In this document: positions 36,141-47,010 of the stretch, in pieces | How the letters are laid out: every line of letters begins with the position of its first letter | How positions within the stretch are numbered: position 1 is the stretch's first letter | Source of the DNA: Stenopsyche tienmushanensis | Taxonomy: Eukaryota > Arthropoda > Insecta > Trichoptera > Stenopsychidae | Reading direction: 5' to 3' | NCBI GenBank assembly: GCA_008973525.1 | Contig: WACJ01000074.1 | Location: 1,054,001 to 1,118,000 of the forward strand | Length of the DNA stretch: 64,000 bases | Notes under the pieces: generated by a model | Databases searched by the model: none | The model's input: the letters and a program-made list of their open reading frames with translations, nothing else | Told to the model about the DNA's origin: nothing | Translations under genes and position numbers: made by a program

Positions 36141-39140
36141 GTTCATAATTTAGCACTAACATCACCGAATTGTCACTATAATTTTGCTTGAACGCCTTTC
36201 ATGAACTGTAATTTTTACATCAAACTATTAAAACACACACAGATAGTGCCCCTCCAACCGAATCTGGCATTAATAAAAAACAATTCTAATGGAATTTGGA
36301 ACATTTTTAAGATTGATGACATTGAACTTCCTTGATGATTTATTTGCGTTTGTGAGCGTGCTTGCGTCATATTAATGCGATTTATTGTATAATTGCTTAG
36401 ATAAAATTATGACTGTGTTCGTAATGCATCCTTTTATCTGAGACTTAAATGGCCATTACATGTAATGATCGAAAAAAGTGACGGTATAAATGGTGTGCAA
36501 TTATAAAATTATTTGTGTATGATGCAATGCATCTTTGAATATACAGTTTAATTTTAAAAATGTGATTATGCCAAATATACCTGTCGTTAAACACGGGACT
36601 TGATTAGTTTTTGAAAATCAGTAATGTACATAGGAAAACCCTGTTAAACACGGTATTCTTCCAAAGCGGTTGCATTTTATAATACAAATTCATTACTTAA
36701 ATAGTTTCTGTGGATTTTTAATAAGATTGACGATGAATATTTTGAAGTTATGGATTTATGAAAGTATCTAGAGCTTTTGAAGCAATATTTTGCATAAATG
36801 GCATATGGGATATTTTAATATTTGAAAGATGATAGAACACACGGAAATGATGAAGTTGTTAAAATGTTTAACCTAGCAAAAAAGAACACATAATTATAAA
36901 TGCTGTTGTCTATTTGGCCAATAAGAAAACGATATCAATTAATAGTGATTATTAAAGAACCCTGGTCTAATATTAATACGTAATGCTTTTAATAATCATT
37001 GTTTCAATATCACATTTTTTCACTTTCGAAACCTAATCCAGTTATATGTTTAAATTACACAAATTCGCATAAATTGACATTTTTAGAACCGTGCAACATT
37101 GAAGTAACTTAACTCAAAACACTATTTTTGATACATTAAATTTGCATGATTTAAATGGCACTATTATAATAATTTCACCAGTCACTTATCATTTATTTGA
37201 GGGATTAAATTTTTTTAATTGAGCTTATTTTATCTTAACGGATTACTGCTAAAGTTTCATTTTATTTCGTTAATAACTTGATTTTTAAGACATGTGTACA
37301 ATATGCGAAATACTACATCAATACATATTAATAATATTCACATGTAATGTCTTCATCAAGATAATTTCGAAGCACGTACAAGCCGGCAAAAGTTAATGAT
37401 CCGAATATTAACCTTTTGAACTTTAAATTATTGTTAGCGTACCGTTTCCACACATCGCCTTGAGGGTATCATCACTGGATTATTTCGTTTTAGACTAATT
37501 AAATCAAAATGGATTTTTTAGGCTAACCCTGAAAGCTTCCTATGAATTATTGAGGGATCATTAAATTGCATTATGTATATAAGAACGAAAATTCATTAGT
37601 CGAAATGTAAACTTCTTATCATTTCTACGCTTCAAAATCGTCCCCTCTTATTCTATTTTTATTTTTTTATTTTTCTTCTAATTATTCCTTGCTTGTGTAA
37701 TCTTATTCCTCTTTGTCTGTTGACAGTCTTTTGGGATTCAACGGAGGCTTAAAGAGGGGTGAAAAAACTCAATGGCAAATGTTTTTGAGCAAGCATTACA
37801 ACATTTTTTAAATTTACATTTGGCCAAAACGTGCGGATAATTTTAAAAAATACACTGAACTTTTTTATTGTTACATTAACAAATATTATTCCATTCAAAA
37901 AATTCAAAATCGATTTATTAAATGTCAACTTTAACACAATCAATCGGCAATATTCAAAAGCGAGCAATAACTCTTGACCGTATAAATTAATTTTTTTGAG
38001 CGACAAATCGACCACTTTTTTTAAACACACATATTTCATTAAATTAACACCCACATCATAGTCCGAGAGTCAACGTACTTTATTGGCATTCATCAATTTT
38101 TATTACCACCACGTAGTATAATTTATGTCTTTAACTTTAAACGAGTGTTAAGGCCGCAATTATTGCACTGCCATAAATTATGACTAATCGTGCTGTGTAG
38201 TCGGATGAATGATTGTGTTTTGAGTTTCAATTGCATCGTATTATTTGCAATCCGTCAACTTATGATACGATCCTCGCAATTTTATGGTGCTCGTAAAAAA
38301 ATAGCATGTTCTCAAAGTTTACGCCTCACTAAAGTTTATACATCCGATGCTACGGAAGTTCAACAGTTTGATTTCTCCTCCGTATAACAATACAATGCCG
38401 CCGCATAAAGGTTTTAAGGCCTCAGGTAATGTCATTTTTAATCATTATAACCCTTCGGCGACTAAGTATTTATTTATTTATACCGATTAAGATCGATTTG
38501 ATTAAAATGCCGTATGAAATAAATTCATAAACGGCATAGACCCAAAGGAAAATTGAATTTGACGTATTGAATACAAAATTCCACATCACATTTATCATTG
38601 AATGATTATAATATTTGCACTTTAAATACACAAATTGATTTAAACACTTTCACAGTTTATACAAGTTTATATTATCGTAATAATTTAAGAGCAACTCATT
38701 ACAATTATGACATTGGATTTATAAAGAATTTTTGTACGATTTTTATTACCAATCGAATATCAAAGTTTTTAATTGACGCTAATTATATCAAAAATGATGA
38801 TGATCAATAAACATGTCATTGATGTTTAAAAAGCTTAAAACTTCCGGAGTACAGAATTCATGATATATAAAGAATTACCGTCGCTTGATAAATTTATTGC
38901 ACAAATTTGTCACAAAGCCTATTTATGTTCGAAAAATCATGATTATAATACCATCAAAGCATTGAATTCACGTTATGGGATTCACTAGTAAAACCAAAAT
39001 CATCACTGACTTGTATCGTAAGCTTTATATTTGTGACTTCTAGTCGTACTAAGATGAATCTTTTTCGATCCACGTGCATGGTAGAGGGTTGTCTTTAGTA
39101 AGATAGTTTAAAAAACATATCTATTACGACCGACGGGGAT
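36141..39140. other. AT-rich stretch, nothing recognised
   Basis: About 3 kb with no supported gene, repeat end or RNA. The 101-codon minus-strand frame at 37749-38054 is lysine/leucine/isoleucine-rich as expected from composition and matches no family I know. Confidence 0.45.
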
Positions 39141-39149
39141 AGTGTTGTT

Positions 39150-39570
39150 GTTAAATGATCTAAGTGGTAGAAGTCACGTGGTTCGGGGATGAAGTTCAGG
39201 GTCGACGAGTACAGCTGTTGCGGCGCGTGGCGTGCGAAAGCGAATATTTCTATATACAATTAATACGGTTAATTACGGAAGAACAAACAAAAGTGTCGGT
39301 CTATCCGGAAGCAAGATGGCGGTGGAGGTGAACCGGGTGTGTGTATGCGCGGCGGAAGAGCGGGAAGCCCGCGAGCTAGAGGTGAACTAAGGGCTGCTGG
39401 CGTGACCCGCGGCGGGCGGACTGGGGGTGCGCAGGGCGGGGCCCCCCGGCAAATACACTTATTGCCTACACATACACGCATACGCTCTCGGCTCCTACCC
39501 TCGGGGAGGGGTTGGCTGGGGAGGAGAAATACCCCCCGGCATCACCCGTCGACGCACATCTTCATTGCCA
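39150..39570 (+). promoter_or_regulatory. CpG-rich promoter-like island with ETS/YY1-type motif and start codon
   Basis: The most GC- and CpG-rich segment of the window. It holds a CACGTG E-box (about 39175-39180), then CCGGAAGC (39305-39312, ETS-type core) directly followed by AAGATGGCGG (39313-39322, YY1-type motif). The ATG in that motif opens a 24-codon frame (39316-39390), with two AGGTGAAC splice-donor-like words inside. The ETS plus AAGATGGCGG arrangement is a classic housekeeping-promoter signature in animals. A 144-codon frame (39339-39773, plus) is Arg/Gly/Pro-rich from base composition and is not called. The expected gene body to the right was not recognised. Confidence 0.38.
39316..39390 (+). 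CDS. Candidate short ORF or first coding exon in the CpG island
   Basis: Starts at an ATG in near-ideal context (AAGATGG) and runs 24 codons (MAVEVNRVCVCAAEEREARE then four more) to TAA. It may be a first exon read through a splice donor at AG|GTGAAC, an upstream ORF, or a coincidence of the YY1-type motif. Confidence 0.2.
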   Translation: MAVEVNRVCVCAAEEREARELEVN

Positions 39571-39805
39571 TTGTGGACCCCGTCAACGATGCAAACGAGC
39601 GGATGACACGATTGGCCGCATCATTCGTCTCGTCACCAAAACTATTCCCATACATCAAGCTATTTTTAAAGCATTTATCATATTCAATCTCAGAATCATG
39701 CTCAAAGCCCTCACCACCAAATTTTTCGTCCAACTTTAAAACATCACAAATGCGATCGATAGACCTTGGATAATAACACCAATTCTTCAGTTCTATACTT
39801 TTCAT
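39542..39805 (-). CDS. Candidate 87-codon ORF beside the CpG island (unrecognised)
   Basis: The minus-strand frame from ATG at 39805 to TGA at 39542 encodes a protein of balanced, acidic composition (MKSIELKNWCYYPRSIDRIC at its start; later EKFGGEGFEHDSEIEYDK), more protein-like than typical AT-rich frames here. It runs into the CpG-rich island and points away from the 39316 start codon, so a bidirectional promoter is conceivable. No domain is recognised; it could be an exon or an old transposon fragment. Confidence 0.25.
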   Translation of the reverse strand: MKSIELKNWCYYPRSIDRICDVLKLDEKFGGEGFEHDSEIEYDKCFKNSLMYGNSFGDETNDAANRVIRSFASLTGSTMAMKMCVDG

Positions 39806-40380
39806 CTATTCTAAATTTAGGCCGAAGATCGCATTTTCCTCTTGTTTTATGACTTTACATTTATGACAAGGTAAAATTTAAATATTTTTCCTTATATTGT
39901 GCAGCATTAAATAATTATTCAGCTTTCATCTCCATCCACAAACATACTTATCAACCATGACAACTTATTTAATTCTAATTTCAAATGTATAAATCAAATT
40001 GCCTTCGTATGATGTATTCTAGGAATCTAGGAATTTCAATTTTCGTTCCATGGTTATTGCAAAAAAAGCTTTCGGTTTTATCCCATCATGGATTGTATTC
40101 GTTCCACTAAATCTTAATTCGGTCTAAAAATGAATATATTTATTTATAAAATCAGCTTTCAACTTTTAGCGACAAGAAAATGGATGTTATTTTCGTTAAT
40201 TTTTAAATTTGGCACAAATTCCCCTATATGTCAATATAAGTATAGTTCCATTTTATTCGCACACATTCAGAAGCGATCGTTTTAATCAAATACTTTGGAT
40301 GTTGCATTTGAAAGAAATCTGATCTGGAAATCCATCTTTGAAAATTTGACTTCATAGAGGTTTTATTTAGAATATACCCC
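39806..40380. other. AT-rich, nothing recognised
   Basis: About 570 bp with no supported feature. Confidence 0.5.
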
Positions 40381-40450
40381 AATCTCGTTGTTACGTTCCG
40401 GAAAACCTTAGCCGTAAAATGAAAATCCGTATAACGGGAAGTCTAAAACT
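40381..40450. repeat. pogo/Tigger-type terminal-like sequence (solo)
   Basis: The run AATCTCGTTGTTACGTTCCG, then GAAAACCTTAGCCGTAAAAT and ATAACGGG, resembles the start of pogo/Tigger elements, where terminal sequences carry CGTTCCGGAAAACC and CCGTATAACGGG-like words. It differs from the Tigger element that starts 550 bp to the right. No partner end was found. Confidence 0.4.
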
Positions 40451-41358
40451 AAACAGAGTAGAATTGATTGTCCTTCTATCAATAAGCTAATAGCTAATAA
40501 AGGATTTCCTTCAATGCTTTCCTGAATGAGATAGCATCTCAATTTATTTATATATTTCCTGGCATCTTAGTTAATAATTTGCTGAGTCTAGACATCTACA
40601 TAATTTTCTCGTATTCTCGAAAATCTTATAACAACATCTTTACGCGATCTCCAATTTCATAACGGAATTTTGGACGCATAATAGCTTTGAATTCTAAATA
40701 GGAACCTTGATACAAGCTTTTATTAATTTTAAAGATATCAGCATATTAGGGATGCAGTGACAGCTTTGAAGATGTGTTTAACCAACATCTGAATATATTT
40801 ATTTTTTGCTCCATTTTTTCCCAAGGATGCATCTTTATCACATATCAATCAAAGAATTTTTTTCTAAAATAAATCAATTATACTTCATGTAGCTTTACTC
40901 CATTGTAGCTCTCGAACTGTTAGCTTATTATATCCAGTCATTAGCTTATCAGCAGAAAAAAGCATGCTGTTATATTCGCAAAAAAAAAGAAAAATGTAGT
41001 ACACTCGGGCCTCGTATAACACGGTTATATGGTTCCGCAAAAACGTCATGTAATACAAATCCGTGTTATACAAGGATTGAAGTTCATGCAAAATTAGGGT
41101 TTGCGTGCTAAAAAACCATCAAAGATACTTTATTTAAATAAACACAGATTTACGAAATTAATTGAAAAAACTTTAATAACATATAATATACCATTCATTT
41201 ATCATCGCTATCGCATCGATGTGTTGTGAGTTTCCATCGTCAAAGAACTCTGGAGTATTTCTGATTTTACCCTGCAAAAATCTTTACGTATTTCCTTATA
41301 AAGTTCCAAAATCTGTTTTTTCTTGTATTTTAACCTTCTTTCCATTATAGGATCATTT

Positions 41359-41797
41359 TTATACGAAATATTTATAATCTAATTTAATAGCCAACTCAAT
41401 GCTTTTGTTAGTTAGAAAGTCATTAATTGTGGTGGATTCATTCAATATTTCGACTAATTCTTTTTTGTTCAACGTACGATCCTCCAATATTTCTTGGATG
41501 TCATGAATATCCATGTCATCAAAACCTTCTCCAACAATATCACACCAAATGTTTATTGTCCTTTTGTATTTATCTTCTAAAACATTTCCTCCAGTGACTA
41601 CTTCTGGTCACAGCAAGAATTTTACACTTTCATCTTGATTGATGTATCCGAATATTTTTTCAAATGTTCGACGAATATAATAGGCTTTAAATATTGAAAT
41701 TATACTGTGGTCTGAGGTTGGATTATAGATATAGTGTTTAACGGTAAAAATAATATTTCAATATTAGGATGTTTTAAACTGAGTGGATGTTCTGATT
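41359..41797 (-). pseudogene. Tigger-like transposase, C-terminal part
   Basis: Read on the minus strand from 41797 to a stop at 41359. It begins SEHPLSLKHPNIEILFLPLN and continues NTISIIQPQ, then after a frameshift SIISIFKAYYIRRTFEKIF, the conserved Tigger/CENP-B-derived DDE order in which LPPNTTSLIQP is followed by FKAYYLRR. The C-terminal tail (GYINQDESVKFLL, stop, PEVVTGGNV...DIHDIQEILEDRTLNKKELVE) matches the acidic tail of such transposases. At least one frameshift (about 41700) and one TGA stop break it. The upstream codons (KVLLILDN) lie on the far side of the mariner at 43095-43121, so the gene was cut by that insertion. Confidence 0.78.
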
Positions 41798-43094
41798 TTA
41801 GGTTGTCCCATAAGTTTCTTTCGCAAATGGGTACAAAGACATTTTCATGCAAGAACCTGTATGAATCTATGATTTTCTAAATTCAATGTTAATATCATTG
41901 CATTCAGTCAGCCTATTCGTCTTTGTTCAATTCGCTATCAAATACTGTGTTTCGTTGACTTAATTTTTTTTACAAAGCCCTTTTTATTATTGAACGATGG
42001 AAAATCATAAAAAAACATTTAAGACATGTGACGCTGCATTATTTTAAAAAAGATTTTAGTGCTAGTAATATAGTAAATTAAATTTTTATGGTTTATGGGA
42101 ATGACGTTACAAGTGTTCAGACAGTTCGCAGTTGGTTTAGGAAGCTCAGAACCGGTAATTCAAACCTGGAAGATGAAGAACGTTGCGGCCGCCCTTCCAC
42201 TACGAACACAGATCTAATCATATTCATGGTTGAAGAAAACCCGCGATATACTGTTCGCGAAATAGCTAACAAGTTAGAAATTCCACGAATATCCATCCAT
42301 AATCACCTGACAACATTGGGCTACATCAATCGTTCAGATGTGTGGCTTCCTCATGAACTGATTGACTCAAATAAACTTCAGCGTATTTCAACATGCGATC
42401 TTCTTCTCTAACGACATAATAGCCAATCTTTTTTGAAGAGACTTGTCACTGAAGATGAAAATTGGATACTCTATGAGAATATGCAACGTAAACGGTCTTG
42501 GATCAAGGGTACAGAAGCTTTAACTGTAGCTAAACCTGGCCTACATCCAAAAAAAGTTTTGCTATGCATTTGGTGGGACTGAAAGGGGATAGTTTATTAT
42601 GAGCTACTTCAGCAAGGTGAAACGATCAATTCAATAAAATATTGTTTCCAACTAGGTAATCTAAGGATGCTATTGCCAGAAAACTGCCAGAATTAGTGAA
42701 CAGACGAGGTGTTGTTTTTCATCACAATAACGCCAGGCCTCATGTGTCTTTGCTCGTCAGAAATAAATTATTATCATTTGACTGGGATGTTTTACTTCAT
42801 CCTCCATATTCTCCGAACATTGCCCCTTCAGATTATTATTTATTTCTTTCATTGAAAAATTCTTTACATGGTAAAAATTTTAATTCAAAAAATGATAAAA
42901 ATGTACCTTGATCAATATTTTGCCAACAAACCTGGGAAATTTTGGTAAGAAGGCATTATGAGGCTTCCGGAGGGATGGAGAAAGGCAATAGAATAGAATG
43001 GATCATATATTATTCAATAAATTTTGATGTATTACAAATTATTGTTCATTTTTTTCTTAATATAAAAACGAAAGAAACTTATGGGACACCCTAA
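41798..43094 (+). mobile_element. Full-length mariner element (D,D34D), inactive
   Basis: About 1.3 kb, the normal mariner length. The terminal inverted repeats start TTAGGTTGTCCCATAAGTTT (41798) and, on the other strand, TTAGGGTGTCCCATAAGTTT (43094), identical at 25 of 27 positions. The target TA is intact on the right (43095-43096); the left copy now reads TT (41796-41797). The close match of the repeats indicates moderate age, yet the transposase is dead. Confidence 0.92.
41997..42920 (+). pseudogene. Mariner transposase pseudogene
   Basis: The N-terminus from ATG 41997 reads in pieces: MENHKK, then after a 1-nt shift in an A run HLRHVTLHYFKKDFSASNIV, a stop, then MVYGNDVTSVQTVRSWFRKL (42088 on). 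This is the paired helix-turn-helix DNA-binding part with the linker WFRKLRTGNSNLEDEERCGRPS. The catalytic domain has the first aspartate in TEDENW (42454-42456). The second position is HHNNARPH, where N (AAT, 42726-42728) replaces the aspartate expected in HHDNARPH. The third is in APSDYYLF, exactly 34 residues later, fitting D,D34D. Stops after DLLL (42409-42411) and in WWD-stop-KG, plus a frameshift before 42696, add to the loss of function. Confidence 0.88.
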
Positions 43095-43251
43095 TACATT
43101 GTCCAATATCAATAATACTTTAAAATTTTATATATTTTCCCCCTCAAACCGTGTTATATAAAGCGTGCTATAAAAAACATGTCACAATTTATACAAACGT
43201 GTTGTAAAAAACCATGTTGTATAAAACCGTGTTTTACGGGGCCCGAGTGTA

Positions 43252-45420
43252 TTATGATCAAGCAAAAATATAGTATTTATCTCACCATTATTTCGAAACT
43301 TTAATTGGCTATGAAAATGTAAAAACCTATTCAAGTCCACCAAAATGAAGATTTTCCGGAAGATATTTTTGGTTTTATTTTGATGCAAAAGTGGCTTCCA
43401 TACTCACAAAACCAGGGTTCTGTGAGTTTTTCCAACCAAAAGCATAACATCAAAAACTATACAAATAATAATAAGACAATGATTTATTTTTAGACTAAAT
43501 TATAAATCATAATTTGCAACCAGTTTTTGTTTATTTTGAATAGAATTCTTTGATAAAAACAAATAATTTATATAGTAATCAGAATTATAATGTTCCTTTT
43601 AATGAATAAATTAGTCGAAATCCCTCTAAAGCCTGATGGCAGAGTAATGAAAACAAAAGTTAATCGATCGAGCACAAAGTTTCTTGCGTGTATTGCGAAG
43701 AATAATTCATCGTCGGCAGTTTTGACCGAGGCTTGATATGATAGACACGTATTCAATAAAAGGTGAACGTCTCGTATGTTTGCACCCTTATAAGTGTGCG
43801 TTTGTTCTCCCTGTTTTGTCCCCCGCCCTTAGGGCGTTGCCTTAGGGATGCTTTGGAAGAGGATAGAAAAGCCTTATCCGTCGACCTCTACGGATACGTA
43901 TCAATACGATTCATGTTAAGAGAAGACGATTAATAAAGGCGTTTGTCGGAAGAGCACTGCTACTCGAGTGGTTCGATTATTTTGATATGTGAAAAAAAAC
44001 AATTTTATTTTCTCTGTACAAAAACTGAAGATATTTTTAATCTGTTAGGATTCATACTAATCTATAAATATATGGACATGCTAATCATATTTTTTCACAT
44101 TTTAAATATCATCCCCTATGATCTTTATGTAGAATTATTTTTGCTTCCATGGCTTTGATTCGCAAATTTGAATTTGATTTAATGGTCTTACAAACCTTGT
44201 TTATGAAATCGAAATAATATGGTTTTGTTGATTTTCATTATTAACCTTGAAAAGATAAATCTTAGATCCTATCTTATTTAAATGAGCGCTTCGACTGTTT
44301 ATGCAGTACGCTTGAGTTTTAAGCTATTAAATTAATTTCTCACATTTTTAAGCAAATATTCGAAAGATGTCAATCATACATCTTTGATTCAGTTTTTGAT
44401 GTATTCATGAATTATATCGCGAGTATTTAATAATGGATTCAATCGATTTCACGCTATCGTATAGCGGTGAAAAATGACGTAATATACGTATGTGTACGTC
44501 ATTCGGACGTTTATCGCCTCTTTGAAAAGCGTAAAATTATCCGGATTTTATAGGATTTCCTTTGACATTTAAAGCGTAATTAACTGTCAAAATTTTAATG
44601 GTTCCTTTGGTAGATAAATCCAATCGATGGATCAGTTGTTAATGCACGTTTGCTGTACGCCTCGGGCGCCCGGTTTGTGAACGGTCGGTAACTCTCAACG
44701 ATAGGGTAAATGACACATTCAATATTGATATTAGTTTTCAATACTTTGCAAATACACGGAAAAAATTAACAGCTCGGATTTTGCACGCGGAAAAGTTATT
44801 TCGGTCGAAGGATGCTTGAATGTTTGAAAATATTTTAAGCGCGTGTTTGTCGTTGATTGTTGAATTAATCGGTTCACTGTATTGATTTGATGTCGCTTCT
44901 GTCTATTTTTTAAGTGGAGTGTACATTATACAGGATGCTGCTTGTAAAGAAGGTCTTGTGTAAACAATTACCTCGTGAAAGCTCCATACTGGGAAGTCTT
45001 TATAAGATTAAGCTCTGCTGTCGAGCTTTGGGATTAAATCCACGATCTCTCCTATTCACTGAGTTGACATAGCTCTACGCTTTTTACAAACATGGTTTTG
45101 TTGCTGAATAAAAGATGACAAAGTATATAAAGATGCATTCTTTGGATGAGTTTCGATTTTTATATCGTTAAAGGACGCACGATTGATCCTATTTTATCTA
45201 TTGAATTTTAACAATATACTGTATTTTTATTGGTCTTAAGCATATATTATATACAGTCGAATGATATATATTTAAAAAAAAAACTTTTAGAAACCGAGGT
45301 TTATTTTGTCGCGCGAAGATTTTCTTTCATTACTATCTTCACTGATTACATATTATATACGTGGAAAGCTTTTCGTTTATTAAGCGGCTTTGAATGATAT
45401 TTCATCACCATGAAAGAATT
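43252..45420. other. No confirmed gene
   Basis: AT-rich, with a GC-richer patch at 43.77-43.92 kb and another at 44.64-44.7 kb. Frames of 62-71 codons are unsupported. Confidence 0.45.
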
Positions 45421-45424
45421 GTTC

Positions 45425-45850
45425 GGGTAAGTCCCGAAGTGTTGTGAGATATGAAGCTGGTAGTGTGGTTTGTTTTGTTTGTGTGGTGTGTGTGGATTGT
45501 GCGGAATGTTGCGGAATGTTAGGTGCGATCGTCAGTAGCCGGGGGGCGGCTACCGATCGAGGCCCGCGGCGCTCTCCACCAATCACAGCGCTGCGAGCGA
45601 TCTGCCCCCATACATGTCCTCCAGCCACCACCTGTATCGTGAACAAAAATGCACCCGGCACAATATGAGCTTTTATTATGAACCTTAATGCGTATGCTAT
45701 TAGAGGTCAGATTCGATGGACACTATACGTAAGATGCGACTTTCAAGTTCAGAGGACCGTCGAACAATATAGGCTTCTCACTCTGTATGGGGCAAGAGAC
45801 GCCGGCGTCGCCCGCAGCTATTTAGGTGCGGGAAGCTGAGTCGGTATAGG
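45425..45850. promoter_or_regulatory. CpG-rich island, possible promoter or untranslated exon
   Basis: The second strong GC/CpG island. It contains CCAATCACAGCG (about 45580), a perfect 12-bp palindrome GACGCCGGCGTC (45798-45809) and a hairpin CCCGCA...TGCGGG (45811-45832). Frames of 74 codons (plus) and 93 codons (minus) cross it but look composition-driven. An ATG at 45451 opens a 23-codon hydrophobic frame resembling a signal peptide, but it is built from a TG-rich run. Confidence 0.32.
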
Positions 45851-46396
45851 AGCCAGCGCTTCTTCAATGTTGCAATTTAATATTATGATAACATTAGTTA
45901 AAAATTCAAATCGCACCAAATAAATTTGAACATCAATGCAATTTAAAGGCAATCAATCGTCAAGCAATCGATATGATTATTTTTTTACAAAAAAATCTTT
46001 AAGTATATTTTTTAGCATAGTAAAAAAATCTCACATATTATGGCTTGGTCGTAGTCGTCACTCAATAATTTTCTGAATTTTTGGCTGAACAAAACTCTTC
46101 ATCTGTCTTACTTACTGGTTATTTGACCAGCGGACAAAGTTAATGTATTTTTTAAATTTCTTTGCAATTTTATACGCTTGATACAAATTCAAATCCTATA
46201 AATGGCCTGTGCAGAATCTTTTCGACGACCTTCATTAAGCTGATATCAATGCATGGACTCTTTATAAAAAAACAATGGTCAAAATATATAAAAACAACAT
46301 TTTTTGCTACAATTAGCGGAAACGCCAATGGCTGTCATAATTTTTTTTAAGATAAAAATACATCGCAGATATTTCAGTATGGTTATTGCATTAGAC
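45851..46396. other. AT-rich, nothing recognised
   Basis: About 550 bp with no supported feature. Confidence 0.5.
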
Positions 46397-47010
46397 CATC
46401 CCGGGATCAGTCCCGGGATCCCGGGACCGGGATTTTCAATAGTTTAAGAAATTGCATTGATACATTTGATTAAAACTTATTAATAAGTCTATTTTTTTAA
46501 TATAAAAAATAACTTAAAGGCGAAAGAATTGTATTTATTTAAGAAAAAATAAAGATACAATTCAAAAATAGATAAATAAACACTAAAAAACTCAAATGTT
46601 GTTTTGAAAATAGTAACTTTCAAGCATCGAGTGATTCTTCATTTAGTCTGGATCTGATTTTGGAAGCCAGGCAACTTGCTGCTGAAAATGCACGCTCAGC
46701 TTCCACACTCGTTGGAGGTATCGTAATCAGATATTTAAATGCTAGTTTGAGTATAACACCATCAATGTGATTGATAAAATTCCTTTCTACTGAGACACGG
46801 ACTAAAACTCGCAAAATTCCCGATTTCCCGACAAATTATTTATTTCCGTCGCTACAGATGAATACTTATATACTATAATACTTTGATGTAATTCGTAATT
46901 ATATTACGGAGGAATATAAAAATTCTGAACCCCGTATCTATTATATTTCATATGGATATTCCCATTATTAGAGTCGAGGTGTAGTAAATACATCACCGGT
47001 AGGGAAAGAC
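46397..47010 (-). pseudogene. hAT transposase C-terminal fragment with element end, copy B
   Basis: On the minus strand 46814-46620 encodes NHIDGVILKLAFKYLITIPP, then TSVEAERAFSAASCLASKIR and RSRLNEESLDA, the best-preserved hAT dimerisation domain in the window. It shares the LPVMYLLHLDSNNG-coding block (46904-47005) with copies A and C. Past the coding part, the left end (46399-46432) is built from repeated CCCGGGATC words and probably marks the element terminus; the same words end copy C. No catalytic core is present. Copy B lacks about 30 bp present in A. Confidence 0.74.

Larger units (their letters stand above)
41000..43251. mobile_element. Tigger-like (pogo) DNA transposon, deleted, split by a mariner
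   Basis: Terminal inverted repeats at 41002-41026 and 43225-43249 begin CACTCGGGCC and match at 23 of 25 positions, flanked by the TA dinucleotide (41000-41001; 43250-43251) expected of the Tc1/mariner/pogo superfamily. Inward of the right end, CGTGTTATA-like words recur several times (about 43149-43237). The interior codes on the minus strand for the C-terminal part of a Tigger/CENP-B-like DDE transposase, while the N-terminal half is missing. A complete mariner (41798-43094) sits inside. Without it the Tigger relic is only about 950 bp, so it was internally deleted and probably moved with a partner's transposase. A related end lies at 59621-59805. Confidence 0.82.

Noticed and set aside
37749..38054. 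101-codon minus-strand ORF
   Set aside because: Lys/Leu/Ile/Phe-rich as expected from AT-rich DNA; no family match.
39339..39773. 144-codon plus-strand ORF in the CpG island
   Set aside because: Its Arg/Gly/Pro-rich first half reflects GC-rich composition and its second half lies opposite a better-looking minus-strand frame; no domain.
45451..45522. 23-codon signal-peptide-like ORF (MKLVVWFVLFVWCVW...)
   Set aside because: Its hydrophobicity comes from a TG/GT-rich low-complexity run; the frame stops at once and no downstream exon or domain is visible.
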